Source of the DNA: Desmodesmus armatus
Taxonomy: Eukaryota > Chlorophyta > Chlorophyceae > Sphaeropleales > Scenedesmaceae
NCBI GenBank assembly: GCA_007449985.2
Contig: VIIQ02000600.1
Coordinates: 620,001 to 684,000, forward strand
Direction: 5' to 3'
Length of the DNA stretch: 64,000 nucleotides
The translations under genes and the position numbers were made by a program. This document shows positions 10,280 to 22,634 of the stretch, piece by piece. The notes under the pieces were generated by a model. The model searched no databases. It saw nothing but the letters and a program-made list of their open reading frames with translations, and was not told where the DNA came from. Every line of letters starts with the position of its first letter. Position 1 is the stretch's first letter.

Positions 10280-13200
10280 TCAAAACTCATCGCTCTCCTC
10301 AAAGTCAGTGGCACCCAAGTACTGCTTTGTTGCCAGCGCTACGGCAGCAGAAACTGGCTGCTGCTGCTGATGCTGGACGGCGCTCCCAGGGCCTGCGACA
10401 CCAGTTGGAGACAGCCTCACCACCTGAGCAGGCACCTGCTGGTGTTTCACTGGACTGCCACCCTGTCCTGCCCCTGCTGCTACACCACCCGCCCCCATGC
10501 TGCTGGCATATGCTGGTGGACTGCCGCTCCCACCAACAGGCGACACACTCCTCGCAGTGCTGCCAGGGGACCCCAGCAGCTGCTGCTTCGCCTGTAGCAC
10601 CGCACTCATAGGGCTGAAGCTTCCTGACGCAGTGGCTTTCGCAATGGCCTCCCTCGCGGCCTCATTCCCCAATGGGCTGGGTGCGCGCAGGTGCAGCCCA
10701 CCGCCCCCAGAGCTCCCAGCCGCCCGGGCCGCACCCAGGGGGCCACCTGACCCTGCTGCAGCTCCTGCATGGTATGTGGCGGTACTGTAGAGCTCCTGGC
10801 GCCGCACAGGGGAGTGGCCGCCCTCCTCACTATCGGTTTCGGCACCGTATGCCCCATTGCCGGAGGCCACGCCGTAGCGGGCACTGGCTGAGGGTGAGGG
10901 CGTTGCACCTGCACTGCCAGTGTAGAGGGTCACTGGGCCCTCCCCTGTTGCTGCTGATGTGGCTGTAGCAGCTGGAGCCCCGAAGCCTCCTGGGGAGCCG
11001 AGGGGGCTGGGGCCCCTGGGCTGCAGCCTGATGGGTGGTGGGGGTGGTGGGAGGGAGGATGCGGGGGGCCTGACGGCTGAGGCCAGTGCAGGCGTTACTG
11101 CAGCAGGCAGAGATAGCATACCAGGGCAACCTCAGTAAAGCTCAAGTGAATGCTTGTGAGTGTGGACAAGTCAACTGAGGATAGGGAACACAAGGGCCAA
11201 GTAATTTGAGGAAGGGTGATGAGGAAAGCCTGCGGGACGCATACGAGCAGCACACATGAGCTGTATCTGATCATGGAAAGTCACGTGTCAATACACCCTT
11301 TGCTGCCCACCCAGTGGTTGCCAACAGCAGCAGCAAACCACTTGAAAAACCGCCCTGCAGGCCTGCTGTAACAAGCTGCAGGCACTGTGCCACATTACAT
11401 AATTGGGTCAAGCAGGTGGGGCGGAATGACTGACTGACTGACCTGCAGGCAGGTGCTTCTTGCCATCTGGCCCGTCTGGCAGTGTGGCCATGACACCCTG
11501 CAGTGCGTTGTAGGGGTGCAGCAGCAGGCCCAGGCGGGTGATCTCCACCTCGTTGCGCTGCTCTTGGCTGAGACCAGCCTCAAACGCCTCACGACGCTCA
11601 CTGCAGGGGACAGGCATGCACACAGTACAACACAGCATGACACAGCATGGCAGAATATCAGCACAAAATCGTCTTGTGGGTTTTGATCCTTTTCATGGCA
11701 CTGCGGCACGGCGAGGGCCTGGCGGGGGGCCGTCTAGCGCGTCAAGAGATCAGCTACTGAGTTGTGTATGGCCAGCCGGTGGGGGGTGCGCCCCCCTTGA
11801 CCACTCAGAAAACAGAGATCAGCTGCCCCGTGGAACAATGGAAGGAATAGCATGCAGAAGTGTGGCAGAAGTCAGAGCACACTGGGCGCTCACGCTGGTT
11901 GCTTGCGCCCAGACCCTTGACACACGGTTGCATGGCAGTGCGTCCGGTGTTCAAGGGGGGCATACCAAGCGCGGCTGCCAAATGTGTGTGCTGCAGGCTT
12001 GCAAAGCCCCAGCACCCAGACATGACACCACGTGCTGCTACACACCCTCACGTTCACAGGCTACCGAGATGCTGTGTCACACAACAGTTATCCTTTCGCA
12101 GAGAAGAGCCGTGCTGTGTCACCACGCGCTGAACCCAGCTCACGGAACCCAGCTCACTGAACCCAGCCCAGCACAGTGCTCAACCCAGAAGCTCCACCCC
12201 ACGCCCCAGGAGCCTCACGTGAGCATCTTCATGACTGCCATCAGCTCCAGGTTTGACAGTCCAGTACGGCCAGGGTGGATGCCAAATGAGGCCACCTGGG
12301 AGTCCAGGATGCGGTTTATGGCTGGCAACATGCCTAGCTTGGCTGCTGACACTTCCTGCAAGGCACAAGATCAGCGCGCCAATCAGGGCACACTCCAAAC
12401 CTAACTTACCATCACATGACTACTTAGCCTGCCTTGCCGCAACCTCAGCACGCTGCTCACAGGCCGAAATCTATCCAGCAAAAAGTGCACCATCGTCGCA
12501 AGTAGTTGTGGGAGTCACATATAACAGATTGTGGCAGCATTGCCAGAAACACCGCGATACACAGTTCACAGAGGACAGCAACTGCACTCAAACCCCCTCA
12601 TGAACAAAAGGAAGGTGAGCACAACCAGCAGCGGCCGGCTGTACATAGCTTCACCCACCTCAGCAGTGTGTTCCTGGCTGCACCACACGTCCGGCAGCCC
12701 TGTCACGCTGTATGGCACATGCTGCCTGAACTGAGCCTTCTCATCATCTGTCAGGTCAAAGGGCTTGTCCCAGTCAGAGCACACCTGCACGCAGCAGCAG
12801 TCAATGTGCAAGGTGCTGAGTCATCCCACCTTGAGGTTGTGTGCTTCATGGCTGATGCAAGTAAGGGCAGAGAGTCTTGTCCTTGGACGCCAACCTGGCC
12901 AGCCGTCACATCCACAGCCACTGCTGGGGCGACTGCACTAACCCAATTGTATGTGTACAGGCTATGTATCACAGACGTTCCTGCAGCTTCCATCTTCCAT
13001 TTCATCAAAAGTAAGCCACTAGAAGGTCACAGTGCAGCAACACAACTGCACAGCCAGCCACCTCACCTCGGCATACTCTGCTGCCAGCTCTTCAGGTGCG
13101 AGCCCTGCCTGCAGCTCTGCCACATCAGCCCTCAGCCGCTGAGCAGCCGCCTGGTCAATGCTTCCCCTGGCACCACCCGCGCTGCTGCTGCTGGCGCCAC

Positions 13201-16200
13201 CCACACTGCCGCCGTTGCTGCTTGCATTGCCAGGTCCCCTGCCAAGCCCCTCCTGCTGCTGCTGCTTGGACTGCAGAGCAACATCGGGGCCTGCGCCAGC
13301 AGTGCTGTCGTCCCGACTGGGTCGATATGCTGCAATGCGCCCTCCATCGCTGCTGCCCTCCTGCACACTGCTGCTGCCAGCAAGCATAACCTTGCCTGGG
13401 CTGTCCCCAGCTGCTGCCACTGCAGCACCACCTGCTTCTGCTTTCAGTGCTTTGGGACTTCCAGCAGCTGGCTGTGCTGCCGCTGCTTCTGTGCCAAACT
13501 CATGCACATCAGCTGCAACCGAGTCGTCAGACTGCTCCAGTTGCACGCTGCTGACTGCTGCTTCCGACTCAGCAGCGCTGCCGCCAGCAGCTGCAGGCCG
13601 CACAGCTCCTGCAGTCGGCAGGTCTGCAGCAGTGAGCTCAGCAGCAGGCCCGCTGCTGCTGACAGAGGCCCAGCCTGACCCACCCAACACTCCTGTCAGC
13701 CCCGCAGCCTCTGCGATTGCTGCGGCGGCGTTGGGTGAGGCCTGTGGGGATGGGGAGGCGGCGAAGCCGGCTGCTTGTGCTGCTGCCAGGCGTTTCTCCA
13801 GGCGCATGTTGCCGGCCTCAAGGTCGTGCAGGGCCTCCTGCAGAGACGCAACCTGCAGGCAGCAGCGGCAACACGCGCAGGCGCACACCAAACGGACATC
13901 TTGAGCATCGCTGCAGCTGCAGTACAGGTATAGCATTCTGACTGGAACCAGTGTGTTGCTGCGATCCGGCATTGTTGGTTGGCACTGTCTTGCCAGTGCC
14001 GGCTACAGAAAGTGCCCAGAATACAATTTGCAGCTGGATGCATGACGTGCATGAAGACTGCCCATTTTTGGCATCCCGTCTGCCAGTCCCTGTATGCTTC
14101 TGGCCTGGCAACACCACACCCCGGCTTCAAAGCCCAATACAAAGCAAATCTCAGCACAGCAACACAGCACACCACCTGGTCCTGTTGCATTCGTAACAGT
14201 ACCCGCACCTTGGCCTGCAGCTGCCTGTTCTCCTCCTGCAGCCGCTCAATCTCCTGCACCTTCCAGTCACTCCTGGCACCAGGCCCCTCATCCCCACCGT
14301 CACTCAGCAGCCGCTCAGCCTCCGCAAGCGCATCCTCCTCCTCCTCCTGCTGAGACTCCCCTGCTGCCGTTAACCCCCTGCCACCGTCCCTGCTGGGCCG
14401 CTTGTCGGCCCCAGCACCACCCTTGGCCTCCAAGGCCAGCCTGAGCTCCAGCAGCTCCTGCCTCAGCTTCATGTTCTCGCTCTGTAGGCCGGCCTGTGCG
14501 TTGGCTGCCGCTGCCAGCTGCTGGCGCTGCTTGGCGACAAAGGAGGGCGTGGTGGCCTCAGGAGAGGTCAGTTGGCGCTGCAGGGCCTCCAGCTGCTGCT
14601 TCAGTGTGGTGTTGGTGGTCTCAAACACACTGATGGATGCCTCGCGCTCTCGCAGTTCACCTGCAAGGCACGCACAGCCGTTGGGAGTGAAAGCGGGACT
14701 CCTTGCTGCAGGTTGAGTCAACAATGCACACGCAGCACGCCGCACCTGCAGAGGATTTGTCCAGCTATGTGGCAGCTGCGTGACTGCACCTGTACGTGGA
14801 CTGTGATGCATAGCGTGGCAGCGTGCAGAAGATGGAATACCTACAATGCAACATTACCGTCAACAGGTGCTGGCTGAGAGCCTGTTACATAAAAAGGCGT
14901 GCGTGATGGTGTTCTTGGCTGCTGTGCTGGTAGGCAAAGGCTCTACTCACTCTGCAGGCGAGCCAGCTCCTCTGCTTGTTTGTCCAGCTGAGCCTGCAGG
15001 TCTTCCACTGCCGGGCTAGCCGCAGCGGCGGCAGCAGCCTCGGCGGCAACATCAGTCTGCTGCTGCAGCTGCGACCTGCAAGGACCGCATTACCAGCAGT
15101 TTGCGCCTGTCAGCCTGGATTCCATGTTCTATTACCGCGCCAGCAAGCCAGCGTGCATAGGGATACTCACAGCCGCTGTTGCCGTTGACAACCGACTGCC
15201 ATACAAACTGTGTAAGGATGGGGTTCACTAAAAAGCAGCATCCTCAGTGCTGCCGCCCAATCACCCACCTGAGCTCCTTGTTTTGTGACTGCAGCTCCTG
15301 GATCTGTGCCTGCGCACACTGCAGCTCAGCCATAATCAGCTGCTGCTGCTCCTGCTGAGCCGCCGCTACAGCCGCCGCCGTCGCTGCCTCAGCCACGCTG
15401 TCCCGCACCGCCTTGCCGCCCCCGCTGCTGCTGTTGTGGCGGCTGCTGCCGCCCAGCTTGGCTGCGAGGGTGTCGTGCAGGTGGCGGATCTGGTACTGCA
15501 GCTCCTGCCGCTCCGTGCGCAGCCGCTCGGCTTCACAGACGGCCAGGGTGAGGCGCTCAGTGAGTTCAGTCAGCTGGCTCTGCAGCAGCATCTCCTGCAG
15601 TACGGCCAGCAGGCAGGGTTAGCGGGCGGGGGGGGGGGGGGGGTGGACAGGATCAGTACTGAGTGATAGGTTTGGCAGCAAAAGTGCTATTTGTTTGGCT
15701 GACTGCCTGTGTGCTGTGCAGTTGCTAGGGAAGGAAGCTCCTTTTACATGTAGGTTGAACTTGCATGTCAAGTGCCATCACCTGGAGCGCAATTTGCAAG
15801 CGCGAGTGTTGCTTGAGGGGTCCAGTCTCTAGATGTGCCGCCAATGCATCTGTGTTGGTTTGTTGAGACCTGCCTCCTCATCCCACCACCAACAAAGGTC
15901 CCGCCTGCCCCCATACATGTTGCAACTCACCCCAGCAGTCATGATACTGCCTTGCTGCTGCTGCTGCTGCTGTTGCTGTGCCGGCTGTTGCTGTTGCTGC
16001 ACAGCCGCATCCTGCTTAGTGGGCGTGGCCGCTGCCTGTGCCGCTGCCTGTGCTGCTGCTGCCTGCGCGGCCCCACCAACTGCTGCAGCCATGAGCTCAA
16101 ACGTCTTGATTGTCTTGTGCGTGCGCTTGAGCTCCCGCTTGCAGTGCTTCAGCTGGGTGTACAGGTCACGACAGCGGGTGCTGAGGCTCTGTGCATGAAG

Positions 16201-17368
16201 CACAGCGGCAGACCTGCAGGGAGCAACATCAGCATAAGCAGGTAGTTTCAAAAGCTTCTGGAAGTCTGCAACTGCGCACGATTTGCATGTGATGATGACG
16301 CGCAGGCGCACGCAGGCTCGGAGCAGGCTTCATGCACACGTCGCCGAGCTACTGCTGCTGCCGCAGCTGTCTCTGCGGCTGGGTGCAGGTTATGCAGTTC
16401 AATGTGTAGGGTCTCGCTGCCCCCTACCCGCACCTGCTCTTGTCCAGGACATTGTTTGTGTACTTGAGATTCTCCTGCACGTACAGCAGGTACTCCAGCA
16501 GCAGCTGGGCCAGGCGGAACACCTTGACAAAGTTGCCCTCACTGAGGTGGCGGGTGTCCTCTGCCTCTATATCGCCCCATGTCACACAAGTGACCAGCTG
16601 CTCCAGGGTGTCCAGATCTGTGTCACTGACCTGCAGGTGGTTGAGGCATTGACAGGTGCAGCCATAGGGTGATTTGGCTGAGGGTGAGCTATGAATTGAC
16701 AGCTGTCCTTGGAAGAGACCGCCCCAGGCACCCGAAGGTGTGATGGACAGTTGAGTCCCACAAGTACGCCTTTGGTGGTCCAAACACATGGGCAAGTGAA
16801 CATCAATCTTGACCACTTGACAGTTTAAGCAAACTGCCTGGCTGCAGATTTGCCTTTGCTTTTGCTGTGTGTGCATGTGATTGTGTGTGTGGCACACTGA
16901 CACCTACAGCCCCAACTGCTGCACTCCAGGAGGTCTTCATTGATCACAATTGTATATACCGTTCTGTATCAGGATGGAAACTAAGCTTCATCACAAATCA
17001 TAATCCATACCCGCACTGGACGCTGCTGTGATATACCACATGCATGATGTTGTTGAGGGCCGCAGTCCAGCTGGCATTGCTGCACCACACTGCTGCATTG
17101 CCCTTACCAGTTTGTCAATGTCCACGCCATGCAGCAGCCTCCAGTCAATCCTGACACGCCTGTTTTCAAACTTGAAAGGCATGTAGGTTATGGGCAGCTC
17201 CAAGCTGATGAGCTGCTCCTGATCGCGAGCATCTGCTGAAGATGTTATGTCGGGCCTGCTCACGCCACTGCCATGCTGCAGGGGGTTATGCTGTTGAATA
17301 TGCTGCCTTAGACTATCAGTGGAGCTATACATAGCTGCTGCTGATGCTGCACGTACACCCTGATCCAT
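10280..17368 (-). CDS. DZIP1: DZIP1-like (Iguana) basal-body/ciliary protein
   Basis: Eleven exons (17368-17108, 16630-16434, 16213-15931, 15594-15269, 15075-14951, 14660-14176, 13852-13067, 12784-12659, 12355-12219, 11600-11443, 11097-10280) join without a frame break to 1233 aa. Residues ~60-155 form the DZIP1 N-terminal domain: FKFENRRVRIDWRLLHGVDIDKL, then FVKVFRLAQLLLEYLL. Long coiled coils with poly-Gln and poly-Ala runs follow. Exons 8-10 hold a conserved-looking block (LPAINRILDSQVASFGI ... TGLSNLELMAVMK). The last ~270 residues are Pro/Ser/Gly-rich and disordered, ending EESDEF. DZIP1 acts at basal bodies and the ciliary transition zone and in vertebrate Hedgehog signalling. The C2H2 finger that normally follows the N-terminal domain is not seen. 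Start is the first ATG of an 87-codon exon. Confidence 0.9.
15628..15645. repeat. G homopolymer tract in DZIP1 intron 3
   Basis: A run of about 15 G on the plus strand. Similar mononucleotide runs occur at 18410-18420, 30627-30640 and 53282-53299. All lie in introns or intergenic DNA. Confidence 0.85.
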
Positions 17369-17845
17369 GATTTGCTACTGTCAGCAAACAGCAGCGGCAC
17401 AAGCTAGTGCTGCTGCTGTGCTGCACTCAGGTGCGTGAAAGCTGCACCATCACACTGTTATAGACAGTCTGAATGCTACGTGCGTTGCATTTGGCAGACA
17501 GTGATGATAGGGAAGGCAATGCAACTGTGTAACGAACCTTGACCAGACTTTTCAACGTCGTCTGCTGCCCTTTCCCGACTTCATGTTTTTTAACTTTCAT
17601 GAATTGACAATTTCAAGTTCGAGCAACTTTGAGCTGCCCATGCTTTTGAATACCTGAACCCAGGGTGTTTGAGCTGCTTTTCTAAAGAGCGACGTGAGCT
17701 GTTGGATTGTGTCAGCATCTATGTTTGACTCCATGTGCAGGTCCTGCCTGGCGTTCTGGGGCATGCTGCCACTGCCTAGAACACCAAGAACATTGGATGG
17801 GTGGATGTCTTGACAGCCTTGGCCTTGTTGCAGCAAGTAGGCAAT
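17369..17845. promoter_or_regulatory. divergent 5' region of DZIP1-like and AEC transporter genes
   Basis: 477 bp separate the opposite start codons. A minus-strand frame (about 17800-17597) reads like coding sequence (IDADTIQQLTSLFRKAAQTP). It could be an unassigned 5' exon of the DZIP1-like gene, but splicing it to 17368 does not keep frame. Confidence 0.4.
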
Positions 17846-20217
17846 ATGATCAACTACGCACGCATAATGCAGACTGGTAAGTGGTACTGGTAAGTGGTAC
17901 TGAGGCGCATGGAGCAAGCTCAGGTGTGTGCCTGTGTGGGGCGTACGCCAGCCTGCAACTGCTGCCGCCGTTCTTGCTGCTGCCACCACTGCTGTGCTGC
18001 TTTCGTTGTACAGGTATCCAGTCGCTGCTGGCGGTGGCGTGCGGCTGGGGCTGTGGGCGATGGGGGGTGGTTGATGCAGAGCCCACAGTGACCTACACCA
18101 ACACGCTGGTGCTGCGGTTCTGCATACCGTGCCTCCAAATATGGCTGCTGGCAGTCAAGACAGACATGCAGCAGGCAGAGAACTGGAGGTGGGTATCGTC
18201 AAAATTTTACTGGGGCTCCTTTGCAATGTCTCACAACACCCATGCTGACCTCCAGTAGCTGGAGTTTTGCCTTCTGTGTTAGTAGTGCGTACTGCCAGGA
18301 CACTGCCTGACAACTCCATGCGCAACTCCTCCTTGCAGCTGCAGGGTTCTGCTTGCAATTGTTTCTGCCAACGATCGACGAGCCAACACCAGAGACATCA
18401 CCCTGCCCCCCCCCCCCCCAAACGCCATGTACGATGCTGACAGTTCATGGGGGGAGGCAGGATTCAGCTTCACCACTCCCTCATCGTGACCCCTGAGCTT
18501 TGGTATGGCTTGAACCCCTGTCCTCTTGTTGATGTCCATGGTTGCAGGGCCTTGGCTGCCTTCCTGCTTTGGTCAGTGGGCCTGCAGGCCCTGCTGGCTC
18601 TGCACCAGCTGGTGACCAGGAGGAGGCTGCAGCTGGACAGGCTGGGAGTCGACGGCCTGATATTGTCCACAAACAACACAGGCAAGTGCCTGCATGTCCA
18701 GTATATCGCGCTTTGCCGCAATCCGTCAATATGTACTTGAAGTTGTTGTCTGGCTCATCTAGGTCCCATGCTGTTGGGAGGGAAGCAGTGGCATGTCTGG
18801 CATGCAGCGGTACGGCTGCATCAAATAGGGCGGCAAGCATTGCCCAGCGATCTCAGTGAGGAAAAAGGCCTGACAATCGGCACCACTGCTGCTGCTGCCG
18901 CTGCTGCCGCCGCTGTTTTATGACCTCCTGCGCAGGCATCCTGGGTCCTGTCGTGCTGGAGGCAGCTGTTGGTGCAGAATACGCACCCCTAGGCATGCTG
19001 GCTACTGTCGTACTGTACTTTCAGCAGCTGCCCCTGGCCCAGCTGCTATTCCAGCTGCATCGACGGCAGCATGCAGGCACTGGCACTGCTGCAGCTGCTT
19101 GTGCATCAGCGTGTGTATCTCTTGAAATGGCGAACGGTCATGGCAAGGTTGCTACGTCGCCTGAGCCCAGCACGCATGCAGAACTGGCGCGCATGGAGGG
19201 TCCTGCAGGACTCAGCAGTCAGCACTTACTTCACAGTGGGTTTGGTTCAGCAGGCTCCCTCACTAGGCATGGCCATCATGCCGAGCAACATCCTGGCACT
19301 TGGGACCTCGAGCATCACCAGCAGCATCAGCATGGGACGATGCCATCACAGGAAGGGCAGCCGCTGCTGGGCTCTTTGGCGATAGACCAGCACCAGCAGC
19401 AGAGTCTGACATCCTTCACGGCTTCACTACTCTTCAAGGTGGGCGTGTCAACACACATGTGCTCGCCAGCAATGCAGTGCAACAGCTGCCTGGCTTGGTG
19501 GCGTTGTGGCAGCATTTCTTGCTCATCGTGGCTGCTGTTGGCATATCAGCAGTGCGTAGAACACTCGTCCAACCTGTGCACCTTGTGTTGTGCCTGCAGA
19601 ACCCTTTGGTGTGGAGCACAGCAGTAGCCGTCCTCATGTCAGCCTTGGGTTCAGCAGCTCTGCTAGATCCTAGCAGCCCCCTTGCCCTGCGCCACTTGGC
19701 ATTCTTGGAGGCGTTGCTGGGCTGGTTTGCGCAGACAACAGCCCCGCTGACCCTCTTCACCACAGGCCTGTGGATGTACAGCAACAGCCAACAGCGCCAG
19801 CAAGCGCGGCTGTTGAGCAAGCAAGGCGGGGCGGGCAGTACAGTCAGTGTAGGGGAAACCGCAGCTACAGCCGTGTCAGGCAAAGACCCATATGGGAGCA
19901 GGGAAGTTTCCTGGCGAGATGTGGTCCTGTATCTCGCACTCAGAGGTACAGTCGCACCTGTGCTTATGGTGTGGGTGTGCTGGCTGATGGGTTTTGAGGG
20001 AGGCCTTGCATATGCGCTGGTCATACTTTCGTTGCTGCCTGTGGCGCAGACAGCGTTTGTGGTGTGCAAGCAGGCTGAGACAGGCATGGCTGCTGTGAGT
20101 CTCATGTTGGTGGCCAGCCTGTTCATGATGCTGCCACAGCTGATGCTGGTGCTGGCTCTGTTGGAGTCTATGGGGGTGTTCCCTGGTGGCGTGACGGCTG
20201 CTCAGATCGTGGGTTGA
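17846..20217 (+). CDS. auxin efflux carrier (AEC/PIN-PILS) family membrane transporter
   Basis: Five exons (17846-17876, 18014-18188, 18548-18681, 18936-19438, 19600-20217) give 486 aa. The N-terminal half has helices around ILGPVVLEAAVGAEYAPLG and MLATVVLYFQQLP. A His/Gln-rich hydrophilic loop (~residues 150-270) separates it from the C-terminal half, which starts LLFKNPLVWSTAVAVL, the usual opening of the second helix bundle. It then continues through LAFLEALLGWFAQTTAPLTL and LALRGTVAPVLMVW to the end. This two-bundle plan is that of the bile-acid/auxin-carrier fold. Substrate is unknown; algal members are not proven auxin carriers. Intron 3 appears to use a GC donor (gcaagt at 18682). The donor after exon 1 is duplicated. 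It runs divergently from the DZIP1-like gene. Confidence 0.88.
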
Positions 20218-20666
20218 CTTGCACTTGTTGGGTCCCCCTGAACTTTCAGACACGCTGCTGGTGCTGTTGCACAGCCTGTACCATATGAACCCCGTTCAAC
20301 TGCATACAAGGGTCTCGGTGTTGAGGTGACTGTCAAACGAACCTTGAATCTTGTGGCAGCAGCCACCTCCTTGCAATGCACTACAATGCATTGTACTTCT
20401 GTACTACAATGACCATCGACTCCCAGGAAAAGGCTTGGTTGCATACGTTCCAAGCCAGCTCTGTGGGGTCCCTTGGACAGCAGACAACAGGCACATGAAG
20501 CAGCAGACCACACCCACTCTGCTGGATTTAACTGGCTGAGTGCATTGAATCCGATCAAGCCGAGAAGTTGTCATGATTACACAACCACACCCATACTGGC
20601 CCTTGTCGGCTGTATATGAGGCCAGCAGCATGACAGTGCGCAACTCCTGATGAGCCTTTTGCTGAT
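20218..20666. other. convergent 3' region of AEC and LSM-like genes
   Basis: Holds both 3' UTRs. TGTAA on the minus strand at 20577-20581 lies 86 nt past the LSM-like stop and may be its poly(A) signal. Confidence 0.5.
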
Positions 20667-20685
20667 TCACCCAGTGGCCTCAAGC

Positions 20686-20732
<47 letters not shown>

Positions 20733-21395
20733 GGAGGCAGTGTTGCTGGCTGCTTCAGCATCAACACCCTTGGCCTGCCGTGAGTGTCTCTGGTTGATGG
20801 CAGCAACTGCTGCAGCTACCCGCTGCTTCTTCAGTTGGTCAATGTGCTTGTCCAGCACCTTCCCTGCATCAAGCCCTGAGGGCAGGTGGACCATCCGCAG
20901 GTTCCTGCCTCTGATGAACAGACTGTTGTACAGCTGCAGGCAGACAGCAGCAGAAGCATGCAGCACACCAGTGTTGATTGAATCCTGGGACTGACCGAAT
21001 GCACCAGCTGCTGTTATTGACTGTAACACAATGCTGGGTGATGACCCAATCAACAGAGCAGCAATAATGTGACCTGTGGTCGTTGCATGACACACCTGAG
21101 TGGGACCCCAGACAGGTGTCCACACCGCATTGTCAATGTACATATTCATGAAGTCATCCACTTCTGACAGTACCCCAGTCACCAGGACATCATTGCGCAG
21201 CTCAACAGTGACCTTGCGGCCTTGCAGGGCAAACAGCAGCGCCACCAAGGAGCTGCAGGATCGCAGCTTACTGCGTCGCTGTGGCTGCTTCTGCTGCTGC
21301 TGCTGCTGCTGCTGATGTTGCTGTTGCTGTTGCTGTTGCTGGTGGGCTTGCTGGTGAGGTTGCTGTTGAGGCTGCTGCTGACTAGGTTGCTGCAT
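20667..21395 (-). CDS. Sm-like protein of LSM10 type with poly-Gln and poly-Ala ends
   Basis: Two exons (21395-21096, 20933-20667) encode 188 aa. Residues 1-45 are Gln/His-rich. The Sm1 motif follows: GRKVTVELRNDVLVTGVL, then DDFMNMYIDNA. Sm2 is LFIRGRNLRMVHLPSG, then KVLDKHIDQLKKQ. The extended loop (VWTPVWGPTQ) between the two and the Sm2 wording RGRNxRxVHxP resemble LSM10, the U7 snRNP-specific subunit used in histone mRNA 3'-end cutting, more than SmD1 or LSM2, from memory. The C-terminus ends with about 16 alanines encoded by (GCT)n. LSM10 is usually ~120 aa, so both low-complexity ends are additions. The splice site after GPTQ keeps frame. A divergent SmD-type protein is the alternative. 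Confidence 0.78.
20690..20741 (+). repeat. (GCT)n microsatellite inside the LSM-like coding region
   Basis: About 17 tandem GCT/CTG units. Read on minus they encode the poly-Ala near the C-terminus of the LSM-like protein. Confidence 0.9.
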
Positions 21396-21802
21396 GCCAG
21401 AAGCTGATCACCACTGTGTCCCCTTCCAATCGTGCTGCTGTCGGCACCTGCTGCAAGATTGCCAGCATAACATTCAATCGTGTGCTCTCTTAAGTGTCAC
21501 AGACGGCGCGGGGATCTGGAGTGTAGGTATCTATGCATGTGTCACCGTGATCTGTTGCAAGTGACAGGACCACCACAATAAATTTGCTTACGACACAGAG
21601 TGTAGTTATTTTACATGTAATTAGCAGGGACCTTAAGGCGGAAAGTTTGGTGACTTGCAGTTCCATCACAATGCCCTGGCATTCTGGCATTTAAAACCTG
21701 CCAGCTGTACCGTATAGTGCCGACACTATACTGGCATCAGCTTGAGCACAGTATGTTGCGTTCATCAACAAACAGCTTGAATTTGCTTCACTCCGACACA
21801 TC

Positions 21803-22634
21803 ATGGCACGAGCAGTGTTGTTCACGATCTTTCTTGGGACCCTGCTGTTCACCGTCTCAGAAGGGCAGTTTGCCGGTTGCGTTCCTGTTGAACCTTTTTA
21901 TCAGTCATACTGGCTCATTTACGTCGGCAAAGTCGGAGCCAAGAAGCGCATGTCATGCTCACAGACAGTCCACACTGTGCATGTGTGCTGCACCAAAGAG
22001 ACACGCAGCAACTTCGAGGAGTGTGAGCTTGCAGATACGTCTGGCGAGAATCCAAGATGTTGGGACAACAAGGGGGTCAGGGCATGTTGCACTCCCGAAA
22101 GACGTCTCGTAAGTTGTCGTGCAAGCTCCGTGACCCCCAGTTGGCAAGGCGCTCCTTCATTGAACTTCATCCTCCCAACCATTACTGCACTTTAAGCACA
22201 CTGTCTGCGCATATTAGGCTGCAGTGGCTCGCAACGTTCGCCAGGGCTGTACATACAGCCATCACAAGTGGCAACTGCTTTGCGCTTCAGCAGCTGTGTC
22301 TGGCATTTGAAAGCACTCAAAGGGGTGCTGCGTGTTGTAATTTATGCAGGTGTAGACCCCCAGACCTATCCCCCCCCCCCCACATCACCCTGTGGCTTTG
22401 AGTCGTTAACCATCATGTGAAGTCTTGCTCAGTGGAGGATTCTACGTGTTCCTTTGCTCAGTTATTCGTCATCAGCTGTTCAAATGAGGCTAGTCCAGAC
22501 AATAGGCTTTTGAGAAGAGGTCTCAATGGTCCATTGGTGTGCCTCGGCTTGCTCCCCGCCTGTAGGATGACGCTGGTGAAACAAGCAACATATCACGCGT
22601 CATTGGCACAGTGTTGCGTCAAGCAATTTGTTGA
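21803..22634 (+). CDS. small secreted cysteine-rich protein, unknown function
   Basis: Exon 1 (21803-22108) begins with a signal peptide, MARAVLFTIFLGTLLFTVSE, likely cleaved before GQFAGC. It ends at a gtaagt donor. Exon 2 (22566-22634) follows a pyrimidine-rich acceptor and reads DDAGETSNISRVIGTVL to a TGA; frame is kept. The product is 124 aa, about 104 mature, with nine cysteines including two CC pairs, spacing suggestive of a disulfide-stabilised module. No family recognised. The second exon is short, so its assignment is less secure than the first. Confidence 0.55.

Noticed and set aside
12506..13678. Long plus-strand open frame (390 codons)
   Set aside because: Antisense of DZIP1-like exon 7 and its flanks. 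GC-rich Ala/Ser codons on minus keep the opposite frame open; it has no splice or domain support.
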